From Myxococcus landrumus (GTDB lineage Bacteria > Myxococcota > Myxococcia > Myxococcales > Myxococcaceae), in NCBI RefSeq assembly GCF_017301635.1, contig NZ_CP071091.1, positions 7,928,501 to 7,992,500 of the forward strand: a stretch of DNA of 64,000 nucleotides, in the 5' to 3' direction. Of this stretch, positions 1 to 8,109 are shown piece by piece; the stretch's first letter is position 1, and the number at the start of each line of letters is the position of its first letter. Below the pieces are notes generated by a model. The model did no database searches. It was not told where the DNA came from and worked only from the letters and a program-made list of their open reading frames with translations. Made by a program: the position numbers and the translations under genes.

Positions 1-512
1 AGGTGAAGGTGAAGCTCTTCACCGTCCCGGGCCAGGTCATCCACAACGCCACCCGGCGCATCGTGCTCCAGGGCGCGGACGCGGTGGTGTTCATCGCGGA
101 CAGCCGGCACAGCGCGACGGCGGAGAACAACGCCTACTGGCGCAACCTGCAGGACAACATGAAGGAGAACGGGCTGGAGGCGGAGCAGGTGCCCGTTGTC
201 ATCCAGTTCAACAAACGCGACCTGCCGGACGCTCGCACGGAGGCGGAGCTGGAGGAGGCGCGCAAGCGGGGCGGGGAAGAGGTGGTGGGCGCCGTCGCGC
301 TCCGAGGCGAGGGCGTGCTGGAGACCTTCCACGCGGTGGCTCGGGCGGCCTACCGTCGCCTGGATGCCCGCGCGCACCTGGCGCGCAACGTGGCGCTGAC
401 GGAGCAGGAGTTCCTCGCGCAGATTTTCGGACGCATGGACCTGTCCGGCACGGCGCTGGCCGGGCGGTACACCGGGGTGGGCCGAGACGACCAGGTGGGG
501 GGCGGGCGATGA
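1..512 (+). CDS. sofG: MglA-type small Ras-like GTPase, SofG-like (5' truncated by window edge)
   Basis: The visible 170 residues hold the switch II region (TVPGQ, as in MglA), the G4 specificity motif NKRD, and about 50 extra C-terminal residues beyond the usual MglA end. The P-loop and switch I lie upstream of the window. MglA-family GTPases set cell polarity in myxobacteria. The M. xanthus paralogue SofG works with bactofilin BacP to place type IV pilus ATPases at the poles. The symbol rests on the C-terminal extension and on remembered synteny with the dif and sglK loci, not on a search. The last 4 bases overlap the next gene's start (ATGA), so the two are translationally coupled. A plain MglA-like paralogue is the alternative. 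Confidence 0.8.
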   Translation, partial: VKVKLFTVPGQVIHNATRRIVLQGADAVVFIADSRHSATAENNAYWRNLQDNMKENGLEAEQVPVVIQFNKRDLPDARTEAELEEARKRGGEEVVGAVALRGEGVLETFHAVARAAYRRLDARAHLARNVALTEQEFLAQIFGRMDLSGTALAGRYTGVGRDDQVGGGR

Positions 513-2023
513 GCGGAGGCTTCCAGGGGAACGCTCCTCCGGAGGGTGCCCCCAGCTCCCGCCGCGAGTCGGTCCTCCAGCGGCGCCTGACGCTTGGCGA
601 GATGTTGGATGTGCCCTCGTTCGCGGAGGTGGTGAAGAGCTTCAGCGAGCTGTACCGCGTGGGCATCAAGGTCCTGGACACACGCGGCACCAAGCTGGCC
701 GACGTGAAGGTGGGCCACGGCGACTTCTGCGCGTATGTCTTCTCCTTCCCGGAGGGGCGCTCGCGCTGCACCGCGACGGTGTCCCGGGTGAAGGACGGCC
801 CCGTGACGCCGGGCCACGGCGCGCGGCTGGCGCAGGGCGATGGCGCGGAGGAGGCGGGGCTCATCGCGCTGCCGTGCTTCACCGGCCTGCGCTACCTGGT
901 GATGCCCGTGCGCTGGGAAGGAGACCTGTTGGGTCGGGTCATCCTGGGGCCCTTCACCCCCGAGGAGCTGGGTGACTTTCCGGAGACGCTCACGGACATC
1001 TCCGGGCTGGAGCTGTCGCGCGCGCAGGAGCTGGTGTCCAAGGTGCGGCGCGCCCCCGAGCGCACGGCCGCGCAGGTGCTGACCCACTTCGGACAGGTGC
1101 TCGCGGCGCTGGTGGCCAGCGGACACCGCACGCACCTGACCACGCAGCTCCACATCGAGGCGATGCTGGAGACCCACCGCGAGCTGGAGTCGCAGAACTC
1201 GCGGCTGGCGCAGGTGAACACCCGGCTCAAGGAGCTGGACCGCCTGAAGTCCACCTTCCTGGGCACGGTGAGCCACGAGCTGCGCACGCCCCTGGCGTCC
1301 ATCATCGGCTACTCGGAGATGCTCGCGGAGGGGTTGGCCGGCGCGCTCAACCCCGAGCAACTGCTCTACGTGCGCACCATCGTGGAGAAGGGGGAGTCGC
1401 TGCTCAACCTCATCTCCTCCATCCTCGACCTGAGCCAGATTGAAGCGGGCCGGCTGCGTCTGGCCATGGGCCCGGTGGACCTGGCGGGCGTCATCCAGAC
1501 GGCCGTGTCCAGCGTGATGCCGCAGGCGCAGCGCAAGGGCGTGGAGCTGGAGGTGCGGCTGCCGCCGTTGCCTCGGCCCCGGCTGGCGGGCGACGCGGAC
1601 AAGCTGCGTCAGGTGTTGGTGAACCTGCTGGCCAACGCGCTGAAGTTCACCTCGTCCGGAGGACGCGTCTCGGTGGTGATGTCGGAGGTGGGCCTCCAGG
1701 ACATGCTGGGCGCGCCGGGCTACCGCGTCTGCGTGGAGGACACGGGCGTGGGCATCCGCGAGGACCAGTTCGAGCGCATCTTCCAGAGCTTCTACCAGGT
1801 GGACGGTAGCTCCACGCGCGAGCACGGCGGGGCGGGGCTGGGCCTGGCCATCGTCAAGAGCCTGGTGGAAGGCCACGGCGGCAAGGTGTTCGTGGAGAGT
1901 GAGTTCGGGCGCGGCTCGCGCTTCACGGTGGTGCTGCCCATGCAGCCGCCCATCCCCGAGCACGGCGTGTTGACGGCGCCCGCGCCGGTGCCGGAGCCGC
2001 CAGCGGGACCCGACCGCTTCTGA
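509..2023 (+). CDS. Sensor histidine kinase with N-terminal PocR domain
   Basis: A 504-residue soluble kinase. Residues about 28-200 resemble the PocR ligand-binding domain, including Cys74 (GDFCAYVF), Cys87 (SRCTAT) and Cys123 (LPCFTG). A short coiled coil (about 215-248) leads to the HisKA H-box with phospho-acceptor His256 in SHELRTPL. The HATPase domain has the N-box (NLLANALKF), G1 (DTGVGI) and G2 (GGAGLGLAI). There are no membrane segments, so the signal is cytoplasmic, and PocR domains are thought to bind small hydrocarbon derivatives. The start overlaps the stop of the SofG-like GTPase by ATGA, which suggests joint function in polarity or motility. No response regulator is adjacent. 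The proline-rich tail after residue 485 is unstructured. Confidence 0.93.
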   Translation: MSGGFQGNAPPEGAPSSRRESVLQRRLTLGEMLDVPSFAEVVKSFSELYRVGIKVLDTRGTKLADVKVGHGDFCAYVFSFPEGRSRCTATVSRVKDGPVTPGHGARLAQGDGAEEAGLIALPCFTGLRYLVMPVRWEGDLLGRVILGPFTPEELGDFPETLTDISGLELSRAQELVSKVRRAPERTAAQVLTHFGQVLAALVASGHRTHLTTQLHIEAMLETHRELESQNSRLAQVNTRLKELDRLKSTFLGTVSHELRTPLASIIGYSEMLAEGLAGALNPEQLLYVRTIVEKGESLLNLISSILDLSQIEAGRLRLAMGPVDLAGVIQTAVSSVMPQAQRKGVELEVRLPPLPRPRLAGDADKLRQVLVNLLANALKFTSSGGRVSVVMSEVGLQDMLGAPGYRVCVEDTGVGIREDQFERIFQSFYQVDGSSTREHGGAGLGLAIVKSLVEGHGGKVFVESEFGRGSRFTVVLPMQPPIPEHGVLTAPAPVPEPPAGPDRF

Positions 2024-2085
2024 CGCGAGGTGTCGCCCACGCGAATTCCCCCCGCCGCCCGTGCGGGGGCGTATTGTCCGCGCTC

Positions 2086-2676
2086 ATGCTGACCGCTGGA
2101 CGTCCCGCCGCTGCTTCCTACGTGCTCATCGATGCGGAGAACATCGACTGGGCCGTCTCCAATGTCGTGGGCCGCAAGCCCGAGTCCCAGGACCGCGTCC
2201 AGTTCGACCGGCTGGTGGCCTTCTGTGAGAACTACTTCCCCGCGCCCGTGCGCTGCGTGGTGGTGCTCAACGCGCGAGGCGAGCAGCTGCCCGACGTGAT
2301 GATTGGCTTCATCCGCGCGCTGAAGTCCGCGGGCTGCGAGGTGGCGCTGCTCTACGGGCGGCCCGACCAGAAGGTCGTGGACCTGGGCATCCTCAAGCTC
2401 CTGGAGACCATCCGCACCCAGCGCCCCAAGGCGGCGGTGGGCCTGGCCAGCCATGACGGCGGCGACTTCGCGGAGGCGCTCAAGCCCATGCTGGAGGAGA
2501 AGCGCCAGGTGGCCGTGCTGGGCCTGCGCGAGTACGTCAGCCAGCGCTTCCGGGACCTGGTGCCCGCGGGCCTGAAGATTGTCGACCTGGAGCTCAACGC
2601 GAAGGTGTTCCAGCGTCCGCTGCCCCGGCTGCTGCCGGTCAACGTGGACGAGTTCGACGCGACGCTGTTCCTCTAG
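2086..2676 (+). CDS. NYN domain (PIN-like, LabA/DUF88 type) protein
   Basis: About 196 residues. The N-terminus YVLIDAENIDW carries the first conserved Asp of NYN domains, and SHDGGDF near residue 125 supplies the later acidic cluster. NYN domains share the PIN/FLAP nuclease fold and are predicted Mg-dependent RNases, so an RNA-processing role is inferred. The ATG at 2086 is preferred over the in-frame TTG at 2074. The gene is convergent with the sigma-factor gene, and both stop codons share the CTAG at 2673-2676. No membrane or partner domains are visible. Confidence 0.85.
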   Translation: MLTAGRPAAASYVLIDAENIDWAVSNVVGRKPESQDRVQFDRLVAFCENYFPAPVRCVVVLNARGEQLPDVMIGFIRALKSAGCEVALLYGRPDQKVVDLGILKLLETIRTQRPKAAVGLASHDGGDFAEALKPMLEEKRQVAVLGLREYVSQRFRDLVPAGLKIVDLELNAKVFQRPLPRLLPVNVDEFDATLFL

Positions 2677-3377
2677 CTGGAGCTCCCCGCCATCAACCGG
2701 CGGATGCTCAGGTCCAACTGGCTTCGGAGCTGGGTCAGCAGGCTGTCCAGCTCCGGCATGCTCACGCCCACCCGCGCCGCGAAGCGCACCCGCGTCTGGT
2801 CCAGCAGCCACTCGCGGGCGGTGGCCAGCCACCGCTTCACCGAGGAGCGGTCCACGCCGTAGGCCTCCGCGATGCGCGCGGTGCCCATTCCGTCCACCAG
2901 ATGCATTCGCAACAGCGTTCGCGCTCGGGGCTCCAGCGCGGCCAGCGCCTCGCGGAAGGCGGCGTTGAAGTCCGCGCCGTAGCGCTCCTTGAGGTACTGG
3001 AGCTCCACGTCGTCGGGGGCGACGCCCAGCGCCTCCAGCGGCCCGTCGTCGGCGAGGAGCGGCCCCTTGCGCTCGTTCATCACCCCCCAGGCCAGCCGCA
3101 GCGCGGTCATCCGCAGCCAGGCGGAGAGCGGACCTCGCCCCGCGTACTCCATGATGCGGGGAGGCATGGCGCCCTCCGCGACGAGGAAGCGCGCCCGCAG
3201 CACCTGGAGCGCCTCGTCCGCCGTCGTGTCATCCACGTCCCGGCGCTTCAATGCCGCGCGCACCTGGGGAATGATGCGCTCCTCGAGCGTGGCCAGGGCC
3301 GCGGTGTCACCACTCGCGCACGCACGGGCGAGCGCCAGGTCCGCGACATGGAGCTCGGTCTCCGGGGGCTTGGCCAT
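2673..3377 (-). CDS. RNA polymerase sigma-70 family factor, myxobacterial ECF-like
   Basis: About 234 residues. Region 2 is recognisable around GPLSAWLRMTALRLAW, and region 4 is a helix-turn-helix at MGTARIAEAYGVDRSSVKRW. It resembles the Myxococcales-restricted sigma family in which region 2 begins after a long helical N-terminus. It is divergent from a Ser/Thr kinase that carries an anti-sigma-like zinc-binding N-terminus, with only 26 bp between the chosen ATG and the kinase start. The kinase is therefore the likely regulator, by inference. An upstream GTG at 3383 is an alternative start. Confidence 0.85.
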   Translation of the reverse strand: MAKPPETELHVADLALARACASGDTAALATLEERIIPQVRAALKRRDVDDTTADEALQVLRARFLVAEGAMPPRIMEYAGRGPLSAWLRMTALRLAWGVMNERKGPLLADDGPLEALGVAPDDVELQYLKERYGADFNAAFREALAALEPRARTLLRMHLVDGMGTARIAEAYGVDRSSVKRWLATAREWLLDQTRVRFAARVGVSMPELDSLLTQLRSQLDLSIRRLMAGSSS

Positions 3378-3403
3378 CCACACGAAGCCTACAGTGAGGG
3401 CGC

Positions 3404-6280
3404 ATGCGGTGTCCCACGACGGAGAATCTCCTCGCCTTCGGGCGAGGGCTGTTGCGCGGTGACGAGGCCTCGGCCCTCCAGGTGCACCTGGACGAATGCC
3501 CCTCCTGCCGCGTGTTGGTGGCGGAGGCGGTGGTGTCGGTGGATGAGGGTGTGAGCCAGCCTCCGGTGGCGCTCTCCTCCAGCTTCCTGGGACGCGGCGA
3601 CGTGCTGGGCCGCTACGTGGTGATGGAGCGCATCGGCGCCGGAGGCATGGGTGTCGTCTACGCGGCGCGGGACCCGGAGCTCCACCGGAAGGTGGCCCTC
3701 AAGATTCTGCGCTTCGACACCGTCCAGCCCGCGCGGCTCGCGGAGTCCCAGGCCCGGCTGCTGCGCGAAGCCCAGGCCACCGCGCGGGTCGTCCACCCCA
3801 ACGTCGTCGCCATCCACGACTTCGGCCGCGTGGACGAGCGCGTCTTCCTGGCCATGGAGTTCGTCGAGGGCACCACCCTGGGCGCTCGCATGCGCGCGGG
3901 ACGCATGCCCTGGCGCGAGGTGGTGGGCTTGTTCCATCAAGCGGGGCAGGGGCTCGCCGCCGCACACGCCGCCGGACTGGTGCACCGCGACTTCAAGCCG
4001 GACAACGTCCTCATCGACACCACGGGGCGGGTGCGCATCACCGACTTCGGACTGGTGCGCATCCTGGATGGCGCGGAGGAGTCACCGGCGCCCGCCGTCA
4101 CCGCGCAATCGGCGCCCTCGACGCCCTCGGCGAATGGTGAGTCCCCCGACTCCCTCACCCAGACGGGGACGCTGCTGGGCACCCCGGGCTACATGGCCCC
4201 CGAGCAGTCGCGCGGTGAGTCTCCCGACGCGCGCAGCGACCAGTTCAGCTTCTGCGTCGCGCTGTACGAGGCGCTCTATGGCGAGCGGCCCTTTCCACGC
4301 GCGGCCCCCGCGTCGCTCGCGCTCACGCAGGGGGGGCGCTCCTCACGTGCGCTCCAGCGCGGGGCCCGCGTCCCGGACCGCATCCACCGGGCCGTGTTGA
4401 AGGGCCTCTCGCCGGAGCCTGGAGACCGCCACGCCTCCATGGAGGTGCTGCTGCGGGCGCTGGGCCAGGAGCCCCTCCTCTCGCCGCACCAGCTCCTCCA
4501 CGTCACGGGCATCGCGGCCGCGCTGCTGGCAATGGGCGTCGTCGCGTTCTTCGCCACGCGCCCCACGCTCTGCGAGGACGACCCCGCCGCGCTGCTGGGC
4601 GTGTGGGACGAGAAGACCCGGGCCACCGTCCAGGACGCGCTCCTCAAGACGCGGCTGCCCTACGCGGCGGACACCTGGCGGGTGGTGGGCAGCACGCTGG
4701 ATTCCTATTCGCGCGACTGGATGTCGGCGTCGCGGCACGCGTGCGAGGCCACGCGCATCCATGGCCGTCAGACAGAGGGCATGTATGAGCGGCAGTTGCT
4801 CTGTCTGGACCAGCGGCGCAGGGATGTCGCGGCGCTGGTGGGGGTGCTGTCCTCCGCGGCGGTGCCCGTGGTGCAGAACGCCGTGCGCGCGGTGTCGGGC
4901 CTGGAGGACCTCAACCGGTGCTCCGATGTGCAGGCGCTGACGTCCTCGCGCCCGCTGCCCAAGGACCCGGGGGTGCGCGAGAAGCTGGAGTCCCTCCAGA
5001 AGGACATCGCCACGGTGCGCGCGCGGCTGCAGGCGGGGCAGCCCAAGTCCGCGCTGGAGCTGGCCTCCACGCTGCCCGCGCGGATGGAGGGGTGGGACTT
5101 CCCACCGGTGCGCGTGGAGATGCTGCGCGTGCTCGCCAAGTCCCAGGCGGAGTCGAATGACCCGGAGGCGGTCCAGACGCTGCACAAGCTCATCCAGACC
5201 GCGCAGGCGGCGGGGATGGACTGGGACGTCGCGGATGGCTGGGTGTCGCTGCTGCGGGTCGCCAGCTTCTTCGACAAGGGCGCGGACCCGGAGGGCCAAT
5301 ATGGCAGCCATGCCACCGCCGCTGTTCAGCGGCTGGGAGGAGACGCTCCGATGGAGGTCACCCTGGCCACCAACCTCTCCAGCCTCCTGCAAGCCAAGGG
5401 GAAGCTGCCCGAGGCGGTCACCGAGGGGCTGCATGCGCTGGAGCTGGCGCGCAAGACCTACCCCCCGAAGGATGCGCGGCTCGCCACGCCCCTGCTGAAC
5501 GCGGGGCGGGTGCTGGGCCTCGCCGGCCGCTTCGAGGAGGCCGCGGCCTTCCTGCGCGAAGCCCACGAGCGCTACGTCGCGCACTACGGGCCCGACCACC
5601 CGGATGTCGGGGCCGTCCTCAGCCTGCTCGCCGTGCAGGAGACCTATCTGAACCGCTACGAGGACGCGGTCGCCCACCAGGAGCGCGTGCTGGCCATCTA
5701 CGCGGGGGTTCACGGCGCGGAGTCGCTGAACGTGGCCTCGGCGATGCACAACATGGGCAACATGCTCAGCCATGTCCCCGGGCGGAACGACGCCGCCGCC
5801 GAGTACTTCCGCCGCGCGGTGGCGATTCGCGAGAAGCTCCTGGGCCCGGAGGACGCCCGGGTCGCCAGCTCCCTGTCCGGGCTGGGCCAGGTGCTCCGGG
5901 AGTCGGGCCGGCCCGGCGAGGCGCTCGCCGTCCATGAGCGCGCGCTCGCCATCCGCGAGAAGGCCAAGGGCCCCGACTCCCAGGAGGCCGCGTATGACCG
6001 GGGCCTGGTGGGCGAGGCGCTCATGGCCTTGCACCAGCCGCGCAAGGCCCGGCCCATCGTCGAGCGCGCGCTGGCCGTCTACGAGAAGAAGTCCTTCGGC
6101 GCCGACGAGCTCATCCTCGCGGACATCCGCTTCCTGCTCGCGCGCACCCTGGTGGGAGAGCCTCATGAGAAGGCGCGCGCGCGCAAGCTGGCCTTGTCCT
6201 CGCTGGAAATCTACCGGCGCTTCCCCAAGGCCCGCGAGAAGGAGATTCCCCAGGTCGAGACCTGGCTCGCCGCGAGGTGA
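3404..6280 (+). CDS. Ser/Thr protein kinase with N-terminal zinc-finger and C-terminal TPR repeats
   Basis: A 958-residue membrane kinase. The first 40 residues have an anti-sigma-type zinc motif (His28-x3-Cys32-x2-Cys35). The Hanks kinase domain runs from about residue 69 to 340: glycine loop GAGGMG, catalytic HRDFKPDN with His194, DFG, and activation segment GTPGYMAPEQ. One transmembrane helix (about 366-387) is followed by an outer region with many TPR repeats of the NB-ARC/MalT-associated type (about 600-940). The architecture suggests that TPRs outside the membrane sense a partner while the kinase and zinc domain act inside. The neighbouring divergent sigma factor makes an anti-sigma role plausible. 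All catalytic residues are present. Confidence 0.95.
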   Translation: MRCPTTENLLAFGRGLLRGDEASALQVHLDECPSCRVLVAEAVVSVDEGVSQPPVALSSSFLGRGDVLGRYVVMERIGAGGMGVVYAARDPELHRKVALKILRFDTVQPARLAESQARLLREAQATARVVHPNVVAIHDFGRVDERVFLAMEFVEGTTLGARMRAGRMPWREVVGLFHQAGQGLAAAHAAGLVHRDFKPDNVLIDTTGRVRITDFGLVRILDGAEESPAPAVTAQSAPSTPSANGESPDSLTQTGTLLGTPGYMAPEQSRGESPDARSDQFSFCVALYEALYGERPFPRAAPASLALTQGGRSSRALQRGARVPDRIHRAVLKGLSPEPGDRHASMEVLLRALGQEPLLSPHQLLHVTGIAAALLAMGVVAFFATRPTLCEDDPAALLGVWDEKTRATVQDALLKTRLPYAADTWRVVGSTLDSYSRDWMSASRHACEATRIHGRQTEGMYERQLLCLDQRRRDVAALVGVLSSAAVPVVQNAVRAVSGLEDLNRCSDVQALTSSRPLPKDPGVREKLESLQKDIATVRARLQAGQPKSALELASTLPARMEGWDFPPVRVEMLRVLAKSQAESNDPEAVQTLHKLIQTAQAAGMDWDVADGWVSLLRVASFFDKGADPEGQYGSHATAAVQRLGGDAPMEVTLATNLSSLLQAKGKLPEAVTEGLHALELARKTYPPKDARLATPLLNAGRVLGLAGRFEEAAAFLREAHERYVAHYGPDHPDVGAVLSLLAVQETYLNRYEDAVAHQERVLAIYAGVHGAESLNVASAMHNMGNMLSHVPGRNDAAAEYFRRAVAIREKLLGPEDARVASSLSGLGQVLRESGRPGEALAVHERALAIREKAKGPDSQEAAYDRGLVGEALMALHQPRKARPIVERALAVYEKKSFGADELILADIRFLLARTLVGEPHEKARARKLALSSLEIYRRFPKAREKEIPQVETWLAAR

Positions 6281-6328
6281 GCCCCGGGCCGTGCCCCCCC
6301 ACGCCCGCGAACCAGGGCTTGTAGATGG

Positions 6329-6344
6329 TTAACGCGAGCGTTAA
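6329..6344. promoter_or_regulatory. Inverted repeat, probable operator of the VOC-ArsR-SRPBCC operon
   Basis: TTAACGC-GA-GCGTTAA is a perfect 7+7 bp inverted repeat with a 2 bp centre, lying 48 bp before the VOC start codon in an AT-richer patch. The size and symmetry fit a dimeric winged-helix repressor, and the ArsR-type gene two positions downstream is the obvious candidate. Binding is inferred. Confidence 0.55.
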
Positions 6345-6391
6345 ATATTGCCCGAAAGGTGAATCAATCACCGCGCATGGGAGGTCACGTC

Positions 6392-6817
6392 ATGAAGCCG
6401 GTTCCAGAAGGTTGTGCGCGCATCACCCCCGGGCTGTTCTACGAGAACGCTCCGGCGGCCATCGACTGGTTGGAGAAGGCCTTCGGGTTCCAGACGCGGC
6501 TGAAGGTGGAGGGGGCGCCGGGGATGGTGGTGCACTCCGAGCTCGTGTATGGCGAGGGCGTCATCATGGTGAGCTCGCTCACCGCGAAGTACCCCGGGCG
6601 CAAGCCGAGCGCGGCGGGCGGCACCAGCGCGGCGTATCTGATGCTCTACGTGGATGACGTGGATGCGCACTGCGAGCGGGCGCGGGCGGCGGGGGCGCGC
6701 ATCACCCGGGAGCCGGCGACCACGGACTACGGCGAGGACTACTGGACGGACCGGGGCTACGGTGTGGAGGACCTGGAAGGCCACGCGTGGTGGTTCGCCC
6801 AGCGCATGAAGGGCTGA
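6392..6817 (+). CDS. VOC family (PhnB/glyoxalase-like) protein
   Basis: About 141 residues with the two beta-alpha-beta-beta-beta repeats of the vicinal oxygen chelate fold: TPGLFYENAPAAIDWLEKAF at the N-terminus and a C-terminal block DRGYGVEDLEGHAWWFAQR typical of PhnB-like members. The substrate cannot be deduced. The start at 6392 is chosen because a strong GGGAGG ribosome site lies 7 bases upstream (6379-6384). It is the first gene of a three-gene set with an ArsR regulator and an SRPBCC protein, a combination often seen in small stress or detoxification operons. Confidence 0.9.
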   Translation: MKPVPEGCARITPGLFYENAPAAIDWLEKAFGFQTRLKVEGAPGMVVHSELVYGEGVIMVSSLTAKYPGRKPSAAGGTSAAYLMLYVDDVDAHCERARAAGARITREPATTDYGEDYWTDRGYGVEDLEGHAWWFAQRMKG

Positions 6818-6847
6818 GCAGGGCCGAGAGCCCGGAACGGACACACC

Positions 6848-7195
6848 ATGGGAGCCGCCCGACGCCTCGACGACACCTTCGCCGCCCTGGCCGACCCCAC
6901 CCGTCGTGGGGTCATCGACCTCCTGCGCGACAAGCCTCGCCGCGCCGGAGACCTGGCGGCCGCCTTCGACATGTCACCTCCGGCCATGAGCCGGCACCTG
7001 CGCGTGCTGCGCAAGACGGGGCTGGTGGAGGAGGAAGCCGTGGAAGACGACGCCCGCGTGAAGGTGTACCGGCTGCGGCCCGAGCGCTTCTCGGAGCTGC
7101 GCGCCTGGCTGGACGAGGTGGAGTCGTACTGGAGCGAGCAGCTCCTGGCCTTCAAGGAGCACGCGGAGCGCACGCGTGGGAAGAAGCGGCCCTGA
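6848..7195 (+). CDS. ArsR-family winged-helix transcriptional regulator (SdpR/AHSA1-linked type)
   Basis: 115 residues. It opens with the classic FAALADPTRRGVIDLL and has a recognition helix at SPPAMSRHLRVLRKTGLV. There is no metal-binding CVC motif in the recognition helix region, so this is the non-metal subgroup that usually sits beside AHSA1/SRPBCC genes, as here. It probably represses its own operon through the inverted repeat at 6329-6344. It starts 30 bp after the VOC gene and is followed 19 bp later by the SRPBCC gene. Confidence 0.93.
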   Translation: MGAARRLDDTFAALADPTRRGVIDLLRDKPRRAGDLAAAFDMSPPAMSRHLRVLRKTGLVEEEAVEDDARVKVYRLRPERFSELRAWLDEVESYWSEQLLAFKEHAERTRGKKRP

Positions 7196-7214
7196 GCCCG
7201 TGGAGACACCTCTC

Positions 7215-7718
7215 ATGACCACCGAGCAGCGCGCCCGGGTGACGACCTTCCTCGCGGTGGAGCCGGACGTGGCCTTCGCCGTCTTCACGGAGGAGACCGA
7301 CCTGTGGTGGCGCAGGGGGCCTCGCTTCCGAGGCTCCTCCGCGCCCACCAGCGTGGTGCGCTTCGAGGGCGGGCCGGGCGGCAGGCTGCTGGAGGAGGAC
7401 CCCGCGGGCGTCTTCGAGATTGGCCGCGTGCTGGCGTGGGAGCCCGGTGCGCGGCTGAGCTTCGAGTGGCGCGGCAGGAACTTCGCGCCCGGAGAGCTCA
7501 CCCAGGTGGACGTGCGCTTCGAGTCCGCCGACGGCGGCACCCGCGTCATCCTGGAGCACCGGGGCTGGGAGGCCCTCCGTCCGGACCATCCGGTGTGGCA
7601 TGGCCTGGAGGTGGCCGCCTTCCTGGAGATGATGGGCATGTGGTGGGGCGGCCTCGCGTTGTCGCTCCGCACCGTGAGCCTGAAGTCGACGCCCCGCGTC
7701 GAATCCGAGCGGAAGTAG
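7215..7718 (+). CDS. SRPBCC/AHSA1 domain protein
   Basis: About 167 residues with the helix-grip (START-like) fold typical of AHSA1 proteins: an early FLAVEPDVAFAVFTEETDLWW, a central GGPGGRLLEE hairpin, WRGRNFAPGE, and a C-terminal long helix around HGLEVAAFLEMM. Such proteins bind hydrophobic ligands or act as Hsp90 co-chaperone relatives, but the ligand here is unknown. The ATG at 7215 follows GGAGA at suitable spacing. It is the last gene of the VOC-ArsR-SRPBCC operon and is followed by a strong terminator. Confidence 0.88.
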   Translation: MTTEQRARVTTFLAVEPDVAFAVFTEETDLWWRRGPRFRGSSAPTSVVRFEGGPGGRLLEEDPAGVFEIGRVLAWEPGARLSFEWRGRNFAPGELTQVDVRFESADGGTRVILEHRGWEALRPDHPVWHGLEVAAFLEMMGMWWGGLALSLRTVSLKSTPRVESERK

Positions 7719-7743
7719 CAGGCTGTCGGATGCTGAACGAGAC

Positions 7744-7776
7744 GACACCGTCGCGGTGACACATCGCGACGGTGTC
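7744..7776 (+). terminator. Rho-independent terminator after the SRPBCC gene
   Basis: A perfect 12 bp stem (GACACCGTCGCG / CGCGACGGTGTC) with a 9-base loop is followed by TTCCTTTG. It ends the 6392-7718 operon. Confidence 0.75.
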
Positions 7777-8109
7777 TTCCTTTGCGTCCCAGCCTTCTTC
7801 ATGCGTGCGAATGGTACGCATCCACGCGTACTCACCGGACGCACCGCGCCCTGACACTCCAGACGCCTTCGCGTTGATCCCGAACGCGGCTCCGTGCCGA
7901 GGGGACGCAAGTGGAAGTGCAGTCTTGACGCACCCAGGGTCAAATCCTTGCGTGTAGCGGGAATACCTTATGTGTGTCGACGCGCCCGGCTCGGGTGGTA
8001 TTCACGCTGAGTCCGATTGCGTCTTGTGTTTGTTTGTTGAATGCATCATAAGGGCGCGCGCTGGACAGTCGTGGTGAAACCAGTTGTGTCAATTGAAGAG
8101 GGGGAGCAC
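7777..8109. other. Intergenic region upstream of the CxxCH lipoprotein
   Basis: These 333 bases are less GC-rich than the surroundings and contain no credible gene. Near 7950-7975 the sequence TTGCGT then TATGTG at about 15-16 bp could be a weak promoter. GGGGGAG at 8100-8105 is the ribosome site of the next gene. Nothing else was recognised. Confidence 0.4.
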
